A DNA stretch of 20,569 bases from JBBDWJ01 sp040902925 (GTDB lineage Bacteria; Acidobacteriota; Terriglobia; Bryobacterales; UBA6623): NCBI GenBank assembly GCA_040902925.1, contig JBBDWJ010000217.1:1-20569 (forward strand). Reading direction: 5' to 3'. Below, piece after piece: positions 1-5,667 of this stretch. The notes under the pieces are model-generated. The model saw nothing but the letters and a program-made list of their open reading frames with translations, was not told where the DNA came from and did not search any database. A program made the position numbers and the translations under genes. How positions within the stretch are numbered: position 1 is the stretch's first letter; each line of letters starts with the position of its first letter.

Positions 1-1
1 G

Positions 2-826
2 GCATACTCACTAACGGAGAACGCTCCCTCTCCTTTTCACGCTGAACCGGCACACATGGAGCTCACGGACTACCGTGGAGCAGGGCTACACTGGCATAGC
101 GAGGATGTGGGAACCGTGTGGTGTTCACCTGGTTCCCCGGTTGTCTTCGGGGTGAACGGGCTCGGGTTAGTCACCGTCTATGCGAAGGACGTTGCATTGC
201 TACCCGATTGGCAGCAGCGACTCTGGGCAGGCTTCAACGTGAGCCCGGAAGGAGGGGTAGGGGAAGAGCTCTATGAAATCCAGGCAAAGGGAGATCACGT
301 AGAAACGTCTGCTCCGGAGTCACTCTTTCGACGAGGTATCAAGCTACTCAACACGCAAGCTCAAGAGAAACTTGGGTTTCGACTATTTCGTGAACACGAT
401 GAGTTTGAGGCCATCATCGCGCGCACGCATCGGTTCCGATCGACAGAACGAGGCGGCTTTTTTGCCTTGGCAAAAGATGTCGCAAGGCTCACGGCGGATA
501 GTATTGATGTGTCTGGGCTACACAAGATAGCACCTCCACCCGCGGACAAAAAACAGGGTTCCCTCAAGAGCCTAGAGGCAGTGCTGGCGCTGAAGGTCGG
601 TGCTGACGAAGCAAGACGACTTGTCGGGCCGCTATTTGGTGTGCTTGAACTGCGACACGCAGATGCGCACTTGCCTAGCAAGGAACTTGGTGACGCGTTC
701 GGTCTCGTGGGAGTCAATCCAGACCACACATTTGTGATTCAAGGAAAACGACTCTTGCAGGCCTGTTCCACTGCTCTATTCGAGATCAGAGAAGCTTTGG
801 AGGGGTGGTCTAGCCAGGGCAGCTAA
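2..826 (+). CDS. Hypothetical protein, C-terminal part only (5' end outside the window)
   Basis: The frame is open from base 2 to the TAA at 824-826, giving 274 visible residues. There is an ATG at 56, but no stop separates it from the window edge and no ribosome-binding site precedes it, so the real start is probably upstream and this is the C-terminal part of a larger protein. No signal peptide, membrane segment or catalytic motif is visible. The region from about residue 60 after the ATG (LLPDWQQRLWAGFNVSPEGG) looks like a conserved block, but I cannot name the family. Base composition is less GC-biased at third codon positions than in the metabolic genes further on, which fits an accessory gene. 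It converges with the DUF2442 gene across a GC hairpin. The function is unknown. Confidence 0.7.
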   Translation, partial: AYSLTENAPSPFHAEPAHMELTDYRGAGLHWHSEDVGTVWCSPGSPVVFGVNGLGLVTVYAKDVALLPDWQQRLWAGFNVSPEGGVGEELYEIQAKGDHVETSAPESLFRRGIKLLNTQAQEKLGFRLFREHDEFEAIIARTHRFRSTERGGFFALAKDVARLTADSIDVSGLHKIAPPPADKKQGSLKSLEAVLALKVGADEARRLVGPLFGVLELRHADAHLPSKELGDAFGLVGVNPDHTFVIQGKRLLQACSTALFEIREALEGWSSQGS

Positions 827-846
827 CTAAACCTCTGTGCGCAGCC

Positions 847-864
847 GCCGGCCGTCAGGCCGGC
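847..864. terminator. GC-rich hairpin between convergent genes
   Basis: GCCGGCC (847-853) and GGCCGGC (858-864) pair perfectly around a GTCA loop. The hairpin sits in the 52-nt gap between two convergent genes that end at 826 and 879, where a shared terminator is expected. No T-run follows on either strand, so intrinsic termination is only a possibility. Confidence 0.4.
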
Positions 865-878
865 CAGGCAGACGACGA

Positions 879-1154
879 CTAGGATCGAGCGGCAGCGGGC
901 CGGGAAGCAGCGGGGGCTCCGCGCAACAAGCCTTCAGTGCTAAGGTCCTCGTCGATGTCGGGCCAGTGGATGCCGTATCCGCCTCCGCTGATCTGCCAGT
1001 TGCCGCGCTGCTGCGGTGACGCATGGAGCAGGCTGGGATGCCACGCCAACGGAACGATGATCGTCCGGCCGTCCAGCAGATCGACCGCCAGGGTATCCTC
1101 CGTGAAACGTACGTCCTTGACCCGTTCTCCTGGCTTAGGCTCCGAAGCGGTCAT
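879..1154 (-). CDS. DUF2442 domain protein
   Basis: This 91-residue protein carries the DUF2442 hallmarks in order: a VKDVRFTEDTLAVDLLDGR strand block, a VPLAWHPSLLHA block, and the C-terminal GYGIHWPDIDEDLS motif. The frame can be extended to 1220, but I chose the ATG at 1154. It has GGAG seven bases upstream, and the added upstream residues do not look like protein. The family is usually encoded next to a DUF4160 gene, and such pairs have been proposed to be toxin-antitoxin-like; its biochemical role is not established. Here the start overlaps by 20 nt the tail of a DUF4160 relic (1135-1245), so the pair was probably once translationally coupled. The protein itself looks intact. Confidence 0.85.
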   Translation of the reverse strand: MTASEPKPGERVKDVRFTEDTLAVDLLDGRTIIVPLAWHPSLLHASPQQRGNWQISGGGYGIHWPDIDEDLSTEGLLRGAPAASRPAAARS

Positions 1155-1245
1155 TCCATTTCTCCAATAGCGCGGTTTCGTGGTCTTCCAGCAGAACAAG
1201 GAATCGGGGCACGTTCCCAATTCGCCGCAGGCAGACTAACAGCCG
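1135..1245 (-). pseudogene. DUF4160 relic (C-terminal tail only)
   Basis: Between an in-frame TGA (1246-1248) and a TAA (1135-1137) on the minus strand lie 36 codons. The last 20 residues read VLLEDHETALLEKWNDRFGA, which resembles the usual end of DUF4160 proteins (a helix with a terminal LLExWxxxFG pattern). The roughly 50 N-terminal residues of a normal DUF4160 protein are absent, and the sequence immediately upstream belongs to a HicA relic instead. The stop overlaps the DUF2442 start, which is the usual order and spacing for this pair. The identification rests on pattern memory of the family tail plus gene order, without a database search. Confidence 0.5.
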
Positions 1246-1250
1246 TCACG

Positions 1251-1310
1251 TTAAAGCAGCTTCTTGAACTCTTCGACCGTCAACCCAGGGACTCCAGGAA
1301 TCTTGGGCAA
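1251..1310 (-). pseudogene. HicA toxin relic with internal deletion
   Basis: Directly after the hicB stop (TGA at 1312-1314), a TTG at 1310 is preceded by AGGTGG nine bases upstream and opens a 19-residue frame, MPKIPGVPGLTVEEFKKLL, ending in TAA. The first residues match the typical HicA N-terminus (MPKxPG) and the last match its C-terminus (GLTVEEFxxLL). The roughly 50-60 central residues, including the catalytic histidine region and double-stranded-RNA-binding fold, are missing. The start position, ribosome-binding site and downstream location all fit a hicB-hicA gene pair in which hicA has suffered an internal deletion. It should be non-functional as an mRNA interferase. Confidence 0.55.
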
Positions 1311-1311
1311 T

Positions 1312-1518
1312 TCAGACCGCCACCTCGACTTCGCGGACATCGGCGCTGCCGAGGGAGTCGCGGACCGCCGACAAATACTCCCGAATGGCTTCGCGGATAT
1401 TATCGAGAGCTTCCTGTTCGGTCGCCCCTTGGGACCAGCAGCCGGGCAGCCCCGGGCAGCCGACGCTGAAGCCTTCCTCGGTCTGCTGCAACACGACCGT
1501 GTATGTCGAAGATTTCAC
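1312..1518 (-). CDS. hicB: HicB family antitoxin
   Basis: The 68-residue protein has the compact HicB fold pattern: N-terminal TYTVVLQQTEEGFSVGCPGL, then PGCWSQGATEQEALDNIREA and an acidic amphipathic tail. HicB proteins normally bind and neutralise the HicA mRNA interferase and autoregulate their operon. The start is GTG, supported by GGAGG seven bases upstream and a TATACT -10-like box further up. No separate DNA-binding domain is visible, as in other short HicB forms. The expected hicA downstream is reduced to a 19-codon relic, so this is probably an orphan antitoxin. It could still act in trans on other HicA toxins. Confidence 0.85.
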   Translation of the reverse strand: MKSSTYTVVLQQTEEGFSVGCPGLPGCWSQGATEQEALDNIREAIREYLSAVRDSLGSADVREVEVAV

Positions 1519-1537
1519 GTCGCGGCCTCCGACGTTC

Positions 1538-1543
1538 AGTATA
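1538..1543 (-). promoter_or_regulatory. Putative -10 box for hicB
   Basis: TATACT on the minus strand lies 19 nt upstream of the GTG start, with a GGAGG ribosome-binding site (1526-1530) between them. No good -35 hexamer is found 16-18 nt further upstream, so the assignment is tentative. Confidence 0.3.
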
Positions 1544-1950
1544 GCCAGACCGGCCCCAGCGGGCGGAGCGTCTCAAGCCCGCACCATGAAAGCCGGGAGA
1601 TCTCGCGAAACGTGAAAACGGCCGCTCTGAGCATCGAGTCTAGCGTTTGGTCACGCCACTCCCGGAAGTCTTTGCTCCCATGTTTTGAAGAGCTTACCTG
1701 CTCAATCCTCCGAAAGGCTTGGCCGCGCCCGCTAGAATGGAACCAGATGGCGTCCGAGCAGGTTGACCGCGGTACAGGGCCGTTTCCTCAAGCGCGATTC
1801 GTGCGCTCCATAGGACCTTGGGGAAACATCATGGCCGCTGTCGCTCCTGTTTATCCAGAAAAATACCTGCATTACTCACCGAATCGAAGAGCGACCGGTC
1901 GGATCGAAAGGGGGAGGTGCCAACGCCGGAGGAATCAACTAAGGAAATCC

Positions 1951-2000
1951 ATGCCAAATCCTGCCAAAAGCTGCCAAAAGCTGCCAAATCCTGCCAGACC
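1951..2000. repeat. 10-bp tandem repeat, about five copies
   Basis: Five consecutive 10-nt units follow the pattern (C/A)TGCCAAA(A/T)(G/C); the fifth is degenerate (CTGCCAGACC). Two adjacent units are identical (CTGCCAAAAG). The 10-nt period is close to one DNA helical turn and is not a codon multiple, so it is unlikely to be a coding repeat. It lies in the gene-poor stretch upstream of hicB and downstream of the DUF5615 gene. Confidence 0.75.
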
Positions 2001-2167
2001 GCGCCACGCTTAACCCGGCCACGGCCCCCGCTCAGTTTCCTGCAAATCGAGCTCGTCAAGCGGGCCGGGTCAGCCGTTGGTGGCCCCAGGCGGCATGGGC
2101 CACGGTTCAAGCTCGACCCTCATCATCAATGCCTCCCAGGCCCAAGCCCGCCGGCTTGCCGGGCTGA

Positions 2168-2530
2168 TCAACTCCAGTTGCCTAGGAATTCGACATGGTT
2201 CCGCATTCTCTCGATGCTGAGCGTGGCGCGAAGATGCAGAATGCGGTGTAACTGTTCGCCGACCGAGTAGCGCTGCTGCGTTGCCAGAATCATCCCTGCG
2301 TGCTCTCGGCCGGCAGCGGTCCATTGCGAGTGAAGGCGGTAGAAGTCCGAGACGTTGAACGTGTAGAGAACACAGCCGCGTTCGGTAGCGTAGCCCAGTT
2401 GTTCTTCGTCGCTTTTTGCTGTCATGCCGGCGTCGGAGGCCGTGACGACGGTTATGCCGCGAGATCGAAGCGCCGCGACAAGGTCGCCGTCCATCGCGTC
2501 CTCGTCGATGTATAAGCTGATCGCGCTCAC
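2168..2530 (-). CDS. DUF5615 PIN-like toxin
   Basis: The 120-residue protein opens with SLYIDEDAMDGDLVAALRSR and continues with GITVVTASDAG and a DEEQLGYATERGCVLYTFN block ending in a DF pair. These are the acidic strand ends and ordering of DUF5615 PIN-like proteins, which are predicted metal-dependent RNases. The conserved acidic positions (IDED, the DEEQ acids and the aspartate of VSDF) are present, so the active site looks intact. The start is GTG and overlaps the upstream DUF433 stop by four bases (GTGA, 2527-2530), showing translational coupling. The DUF433-DUF5615 order is the standard antitoxin-toxin arrangement of this type II system. Toxicity is inferred from the family. Confidence 0.85.
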   Translation of the reverse strand: MSAISLYIDEDAMDGDLVAALRSRGITVVTASDAGMTAKSDEEQLGYATERGCVLYTFNVSDFYRLHSQWTAAGREHAGMILATQQRYSVGEQLHRILHLRATLSIERMRNHVEFLGNWS

Positions 2531-2841
2531 GGGCGAGATTCAGGACTGGTGCTTTTGTTCGAGGGCCGGTGCTGTTGTTCGAGAGACTGAGCTGCGCGGG
2601 CTTCGGCTTCCAGGTCGGCGTCGACCTCCGCTTGGTTGGCGTGATAATAGGCAAGCGCGGCGTGAACCTGCGCCAGTGTCAGATGACCGAATTTTCGCGC
2701 GATCTCTTCGGGAATCAGCCCCATGTTGTGCCACTGAACGACGCGGCGCACCGAGACACCGGTTCCGGCGATGCACGGCCGACCTCCCCGGATGTCGGCG
2801 TGCCGGGAGATCAAGCTGCCTATCTCGATCAGGGCTGCCAT
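2527..2841 (-). CDS. DUF433 antitoxin
   Basis: The 104-residue protein contains the DUF433 core, with IRGGRPCIAGTGVSVRRVVQ followed by a helix-turn-helix-like stretch (GLIPEEIARKFGHLTLAQVH). The acidic helix after it is typical of the toxin-binding part, and the last 20 residues are low complexity. DUF433 proteins partner with DUF5615 toxins and are presumed to bind DNA and autoregulate. The ATG at 2841 has no Shine-Dalgarno sequence, but a TATACT box ends eight bases before it, so the transcript may be leaderless. The gene overlaps the downstream toxin by four bases. Confidence 0.85.
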   Translation of the reverse strand: MAALIEIGSLISRHADIRGGRPCIAGTGVSVRRVVQWHNMGLIPEEIARKFGHLTLAQVHAALAYYHANQAEVDADLEAEARAAQSLEQQHRPSNKSTSPESRP

Positions 2842-2849
2842 TGTCTTTG

Positions 2850-2855
2850 AGTATA
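2850..2855 (-). promoter_or_regulatory. Putative -10 box of the DUF433/DUF5615 operon
   Basis: TATACT on the minus strand ends eight bases before the ATG at 2841. That spacing would start transcription within about two bases of the start codon. The -35 region is poor (TTTCCT at an 18-nt spacer). Confidence 0.35.
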
Positions 2856-2941
2856 CGCCTTGCTTATGCGGCGAGGAAACGTTCCAGGACGCGAGTCAGG
2901 AGGCAGTCAGGCTGTCGGCTGGCCCCTATAAACCGTCCAGC

Positions 2942-4375
2942 CTACGCCGCCGACTTGCTTTGGAACGCCCTCGCACGATACAGGAATTCCACGATATTCC
3001 CTTCGTGGGGCTGGAGCCAGTCCAACTGCGTAGTCGGCACCGGACCCAGGTTCAGGCGGTCGATGTCTGCGGAATCTAGTAGCGCTTGGCGGAGCTTGGG
3101 GTCTTCGGTGATTCCGCTGCACACCAACGTGGGCCCGATCGAGTCGAGCATTTTTTCTTGGGGGCACTCGACTATGTTGACGAAGGGGAACATGAATTCC
3201 TTCTTCGCGATGGGGACTTCGGGGCTTTCGCAATACACTACTGTCGGCAGCAGGTAGGAGCAGTGATCTTTCGTGATGGCTCGCGAGCCTTCGCGGAACT
3301 TCGCCGTCATGTCTTCGGCGCCTGCGCCTTTCAGGTCGTCGTCGATGGCGGCGGAGATCGCTTCCGCTACTCCGGCTACGGTGAAGGCGGCTAGCGGGGC
3401 TTTGGGGTCCTCCGGGGGCAGGGGTTTTACTTTGGCCAGGCGCTCGCCTAGGGCTTTTGCGATTTCTTTTCCGTGGCGCGAGACGTAGATGGCCGAGCAG
3501 TTGATGCAGCTTCTCCCGCTGTTGAGCAGGACGCTGGTTTCCATCAGGTCGAGGTAGTCTTTCCAGTTGTCGACTAGGTCGTCTCCGATCAGAATTTTCG
3601 TGTAGCCGGGGCCGTGGACTTGCACTTTCGGGTTGCCGAAGTGCTGATCGACGGTCGCTTGGCTTCCGAACAGCATCGCGCGGTTACAGGTTTCGAGCAC
3701 GGCGACGCCGGCTTCCATTCCTCCCGGGTAGAGCGCGATGGCTTCTTTGGGCACTCCGCATTGGAACATCGCTTGCGCCATGCGGTAGGGCGTCCAGGGT
3801 TCTTGTGGGCCGGGCTTGAGCACCAGGCCGATTTGCATCGGGATGACGGGCATCCACAGCGTGTGCACGCCGGGCGAATTGCTCGGCAGCACCATGCCTA
3901 ACACGTTCGTCTGCGCCTGGTAGCTGAGCAGGCGGCCCTCGGGATCTTTGCCGTAGCCCGCGGTGAGGATGCTCAGGTCGAGGCCGCGGGTGAGCGAGTC
4001 GAGGATGCGGTCCATCTGCGAGAGCACGTAGGCGATCTTTTCCATGTTCTTGCGCGCCATGTGCTCGGGCAGGCCGGTGGTGGCCGACTGCTGGCGGACG
4101 AAGTCGTCGGGGGTTTGCGTTTCGCCGTCGCCCAGCGGGAGCTCGTCTTTCATGTAGAGCTCGGAGGCCTTTTGGACCATCTTGACCAGCTCGACGCAGG
4201 GGATTTCGCGCAGCACGTCGCGGGCGCGCTGCGCTTTGCGCATGTCGCGGCGGATGATGCCGGCGTTGGCCTGGCTGACCTCGGCGATGGGTTCTCCGGT
4301 GTCGAAATGGACGACTTTGTCTTTGTCGAGGCTGGTGTAGGGGTCTCCCCAACGCAGGACGGGTAGGTGAATCAT
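2942..4375 (-). CDS. Aldehyde dehydrogenase superfamily protein, possibly CoA-acylating
   Basis: The 477-residue length and motif order match the ALDH superfamily. A PSNSPG block (164-169) stands where PWNFP usually is, KPGPQEPWTP (187-196) carries the cofactor-binding lysine, LFGSQATVDQHFG (235-247) forms the nucleotide-binding turn, NSGRSC (285-290) contains the likely catalytic Cys290, and KEFMFPF (392-398) is the C-terminal glutamate motif. The usual ELGG(K/N) glutamate motif is replaced by HGPGYTKI (254-261). Loss of that glutamate is known in acylating, CoA-dependent ALDHs, so it may make or use an acyl-CoA, but this is inference. The ATG has GGGAG about six bases upstream. It is the last gene of a minus-strand cluster after gnd and a HAD phosphatase, separated from the latter by a hairpin repeat. 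The substrate is unknown. Confidence 0.85.
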   Translation of the reverse strand: MIHLPVLRWGDPYTSLDKDKVVHFDTGEPIAEVSQANAGIIRRDMRKAQRARDVLREIPCVELVKMVQKASELYMKDELPLGDGETQTPDDFVRQQSATTGLPEHMARKNMEKIAYVLSQMDRILDSLTRGLDLSILTAGYGKDPEGRLLSYQAQTNVLGMVLPSNSPGVHTLWMPVIPMQIGLVLKPGPQEPWTPYRMAQAMFQCGVPKEAIALYPGGMEAGVAVLETCNRAMLFGSQATVDQHFGNPKVQVHGPGYTKILIGDDLVDNWKDYLDLMETSVLLNSGRSCINCSAIYVSRHGKEIAKALGERLAKVKPLPPEDPKAPLAAFTVAGVAEAISAAIDDDLKGAGAEDMTAKFREGSRAITKDHCSYLLPTVVYCESPEVPIAKKEFMFPFVNIVECPQEKMLDSIGPTLVCSGITEDPKLRQALLDSADIDRLNLGPVPTTQLDWLQPHEGNIVEFLYRARAFQSKSAA

Positions 4376-4392
4376 TCTTGCTCCCAGACGTT

Positions 4393-4523
4393 TTGTATCG
4401 TGGCGGTCGCCGCCGCAGCGGTGCCCTTGGGGACAGTCACCATGATTAGCGCTNNNNNNNNNNCGGCGCGAAACCTGGTGACTGTCCCCGCCCAGGCTCT
4501 GTTTGCCGAATCCTTTCAGGCGT
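4393..4523. repeat. Long hairpin repeat, copy A (broken by an assembly gap)
   Basis: The left arm starts at 4429 (GGGGACAGTCACCATG) and the right arm ends at 4489 (TGGTGACTGTCCCC); the loop holds the 10-N gap. Similarity to copy B (5523-5655) extends beyond the arms: TTGTATCG and GTGCCCTT precede the left arm, and GCCCA and TTCAGGCGT follow the right arm in both copies, in the same orientation. It lies between the HAD and ALDH genes. Short intergenic repeats of this kind (REP/MITE-like) are known in many bacteria; no transposase is visible here. Confidence 0.75.
4454..4463. other. Assembly gap (10 N)
   Basis: Ten N bases lie exactly in the loop of hairpin repeat copy A. By comparison with copy B, whose loop is 34 nt, the missing sequence may be longer than ten bases. 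Translations across this point are not meaningful. Confidence 0.95.
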
Positions 4524-4555
4524 GTCCCCGAACTCCGATGTTACCCGACTATTAT

Positions 4556-5446
4556 CTACTGCTTCCACGGCGGGGTCGAGGGGAGGAGTTTTTCGAACTC
4601 CGCGATGCGCTGTTTCTCGTAATCGCCGGCGTAGGTTCCGTTGTAGAAGCGGTCGAGCGCTTCGTCGTGGAGGCGCTGCCAGGATTCTTCTTCGTGGCCC
4701 GGGTTGACGGGGAAGAACAGCAGCCCCACGGCGCGGGCGGCTTTGAAGTCGCCCGGAGCGTCGCCAATCATCAGCATGTGGTCTTTTTCGTAGCGCTTGC
4801 TGTCGCCGGTCATTCCGGCCAGATGCTCGCTCTTCTTGCCCAGTTCCTGCCCGGCAATGAGTTTTGGGTAGTGCTCGATTTTGTGCTCTTCCCATTCGCG
4901 CTGCAGCGCTTCACCCGGCGTTCCGGATACGACAGCCAGGTCGGCCTTGGCGATGATCTTATCGAGGCACTCGCGCACTTTGGGGAATGGCGGGACGCCT
5001 TTCACGATGTCGCCGACGGCGGCGTTGACGGCTTTGCTCCAGGTCATCGTGCGCTCGAGCAGCGGGTGGCTGTTTTCCTTGAGGACTTTTTCGAGCGAGG
5101 CGTTGCTTTGCGGCAGGCCTGAGTTGACGAAGTCCCGCAGCGGCTTCAAGTCGGGGATTTTCAAGCCGCGGGCCATGGCGTCGGGCCAGTCCATGATCAG
5201 GTCGAGCGTTTTCACCAGCACAGGAAAGCGGTTCGCGCCGCGGTCGACCGAGTAGAGATTGGCGAACTCCCAGGCGCGGCGGGCGTACTTCGAGGCGGCT
5301 TGCAGCTCCCAATGTTTGATGAACATGGGGGTGAAGCATTCTTTGTGTTTGATCTCCATGGAGTCGAACACGCAGCCGTCGGAGTCAAGGCCAACGTAGA
5401 AGTCGTGTTGTTTTTGGAAGTCGGTTAGCGGGTTGCCAGCGGCCAT
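4556..5446 (-). CDS. HAD superfamily hydrolase (phosphatase)
   Basis: The 296-residue protein has all four HAD motifs. DSDGCVFD (21-28) gives nucleophile Asp21 and acid/base Asp23, VVSGTPG (172-178) holds Ser174, a lysine lies near 204-205 (LGKKSEHL), and MIGDAPGDFKAA (226-237) supplies the metal ligands of motif IV. The large insert between motifs I and II (about residues 30-165) is a helical cap that should determine the substrate. It includes a distinctive NLYSVDRGANRFPVL block. I cannot tell the substrate; a phosphorylated sugar or sugar acid would suit its position between gnd and an aldehyde dehydrogenase. The ATG at 5446 has no recognisable ribosome-binding site; the next in-frame ATG lies after motif I, so the start cannot be much later. 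Confidence 0.85.
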   Translation of the reverse strand: MAAGNPLTDFQKQHDFYVGLDSDGCVFDSMEIKHKECFTPMFIKHWELQAASKYARRAWEFANLYSVDRGANRFPVLVKTLDLIMDWPDAMARGLKIPDLKPLRDFVNSGLPQSNASLEKVLKENSHPLLERTMTWSKAVNAAVGDIVKGVPPFPKVRECLDKIIAKADLAVVSGTPGEALQREWEEHKIEHYPKLIAGQELGKKSEHLAGMTGDSKRYEKDHMLMIGDAPGDFKAARAVGLLFFPVNPGHEEESWQRLHDEALDRFYNGTYAGDYEKQRIAEFEKLLPSTPPWKQ

Positions 5447-5522
5447 GGTTTTTTAATTCGTTTCGCTTCGGTGGTGATTGGTGGTTTTCCGTGTTTGGAG
5501 ATCACGTGCGTTTCTAGACTGG

Positions 5523-5655
5523 TTGTATCGCCAATTCAGTGCCCTTGGGGACAGTCACCATGTTTCGCGCCTACAGCGTGCGGGATATTTCGGATATTCA
5601 CTGCGCGCGAAACGTGGTGACTGTCCCCGCCCAAACGTCGTTCCCGTTCAGGCGT
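5523..5655. repeat. Long hairpin repeat, copy B (complete)
   Basis: A 24-nt left arm (5547-5570, starting GGGGACAGTCACCATG) and a 24-nt right arm (5605-5628, ending TGGTGACTGTCCCC) are complementary at 23 of 24 positions; the one mismatch is a G-U-type change. The 34-nt loop contains two GGATAT units. The element lies in the 221-nt gap between gnd and the HAD gene. It shares flanking blocks with copy A, so the repeated unit is larger than the hairpin. It could act as a terminator or mRNA stabiliser, or be a non-autonomous mobile repeat. Confidence 0.85.
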
Positions 5656-5667
5656 CCCTCGCCCAGG

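Larger units (their letters stand above)
1519..2167. other. Gene-poor stretch between two TA modules
   Basis: These 649 nt separate the hicB start from the DUF5615 stop. Open frames exist on both strands, but their translations are rich in R, P and S and look like unselected sequence. One candidate start, the ATG at 1747, has TAGAAT eight bases upstream and would give 88 residues to 2013, but the frame runs through a tandem repeat and resembles no family I know. The only clear structure is the 10-bp tandem repeat at 1951-2000. Confidence 0.5.

Noticed and set aside
1951..2000. CRISPR array
   Set aside because: The units are 10 nt and directly adjacent without spacers, so this is a simple tandem repeat.
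1264..2013. A 249-codon plus-strand frame over hicB and the tandem repeat
   Set aside because: The first half is antisense to hicB and the second half reads through the 10-bp repeat; composition is not protein-like.
2103..2120. GGTTCAAGCTCGACC, resembling a tRNA T-arm
   Set aside because: No acceptor stem, D-arm or anticodon arm can be built around it on either strand.
4367..5122. A 251-codon plus-strand frame across hairpin repeat A
   Set aside because: It runs through the N gap and is antisense to the HAD gene; no family resemblance.
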